Source: Arabidopsis thaliana (Eukaryota > Streptophyta > Magnoliopsida > Brassicales > Brassicaceae). From it: DNA of 64,000 nucleotides. Position 1 is the first letter of the stretch. Every line of letters begins with the position of its first letter. This document shows, piece after piece, positions 63,763 through 64,000 of the stretch. The stretch is from the NCBI RefSeq assembly GCF_000001735.4, contig NC_003076.8:24059835-24123834 (forward strand). The letters are read 5' to 3'. A program made the translations under genes and the position numbers. Below the pieces are notes generated by a model that was not told the origin of the DNA, searched no databases, and saw nothing but the letters and a program-made list of their open reading frames with translations.

Positions 63763-64000
63763 AAGAAACTCTCTTTGAATAAGCTTCCGATTATATTCGA
63801 CTATTATGAAATGGTGTTTTCTATTCTCTTACAGTCTCTTGTGACTGTTAGATACACTTGACACCCTTCATTCTATCTGTCTGGTCTGTTCTCTGTGTCT
63901 ATGTTACCTTACAGTGTCTCATCTATATTCAAAATTATCACAAGGTTTGTGCTGTGTTTGCTTCCTTTGTTTCAACTCTACCAAAGCTTAAGATTAAGAT

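Overview
The window is plant nuclear DNA, and I recognise it as the AT5G59710 to AT5G59890 stretch of Arabidopsis thaliana chromosome 5. The call rests on the spliced proteins, which match named Arabidopsis products in order and orientation. It also rests on short GT-AG introns, AT-rich spacers, plant-only families (EXO70H, SOSEKI, GASA, RABE, H2A.W, ADF) and small Helitron and PIF/Harbinger-type transposon remnants. AGI numbers and symbols come from memory. Exon borders were worked out by hand from splice consensus, reading phase and protein continuity. Most models close exactly on a plausible full-length protein.

Layout. 1-6.2 kb: 3' end of NOT2/VIP2 (+), the small heat shock protein gene HSP18.2 (+) and the intronless exocyst gene EXO70H7 (-). 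6.2-10.5 kb: spacer. 10.5-16.6 kb: a nucleotide-sugar transporter (-) divergent from riboflavin gene RIBA3 (+), then a DUF1635 gene (-). 16.6-19.7 kb: spacer with a strong foldback. 19.7-23.5 kb: a 3-hydroxyacyl-CoA dehydratase (-) and MYB59 (-). 23.5-31.1 kb: the largest spacer, 7.6 kb. 31.1-36.6 kb: SOK5 (+) and MBD7 (-). 37-43.7 kb: subtilase SBT5.4 (-) and zinc-finger repressor ZAT12 (+). 44.2-44.8 kb: an apparently undescribed two-exon coding relic (-). 45.6-49.2 kb: a tify-domain-binding-domain gene (+) facing RAB GTPase RABE1b (-). 50.8-52 kb: a PIF/Harbinger MITE just upstream of GASA10 (+). 52.7-56.3 kb: ribosomal protein S15a (-), two small RRM genes tail to tail and histone H2A.W (-). 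58.3-58.7 kb: a Helitron remnant. 60.5-63.8 kb: the tandem actin-depolymerising factor genes ADF3 and ADF4 (+).

The genes do not form a pathway; this is an ordinary euchromatic gene string. Shared themes are stress response (HSP18.2, ZAT12, MYB59), membrane and secretory work (EXO70H7, the sugar transporter, the dehydratase, RABE1b, SBT5.4), cytoskeleton (ADF3/4) and chromatin (MBD7, H2A.W). I found no convincing tRNA, rRNA, CRISPR or organelle-DNA insertion. The most interesting items are the coding relic at 44.2-44.8 kb, the foldback at 17.25-17.36 kb, the Helitron and MITE remnants, the damaged RRM gene at 54 kb, the eroded DHBP-synthase motif in RIBA3 and the splice-phase evidence for tandem duplication inside MBD7.
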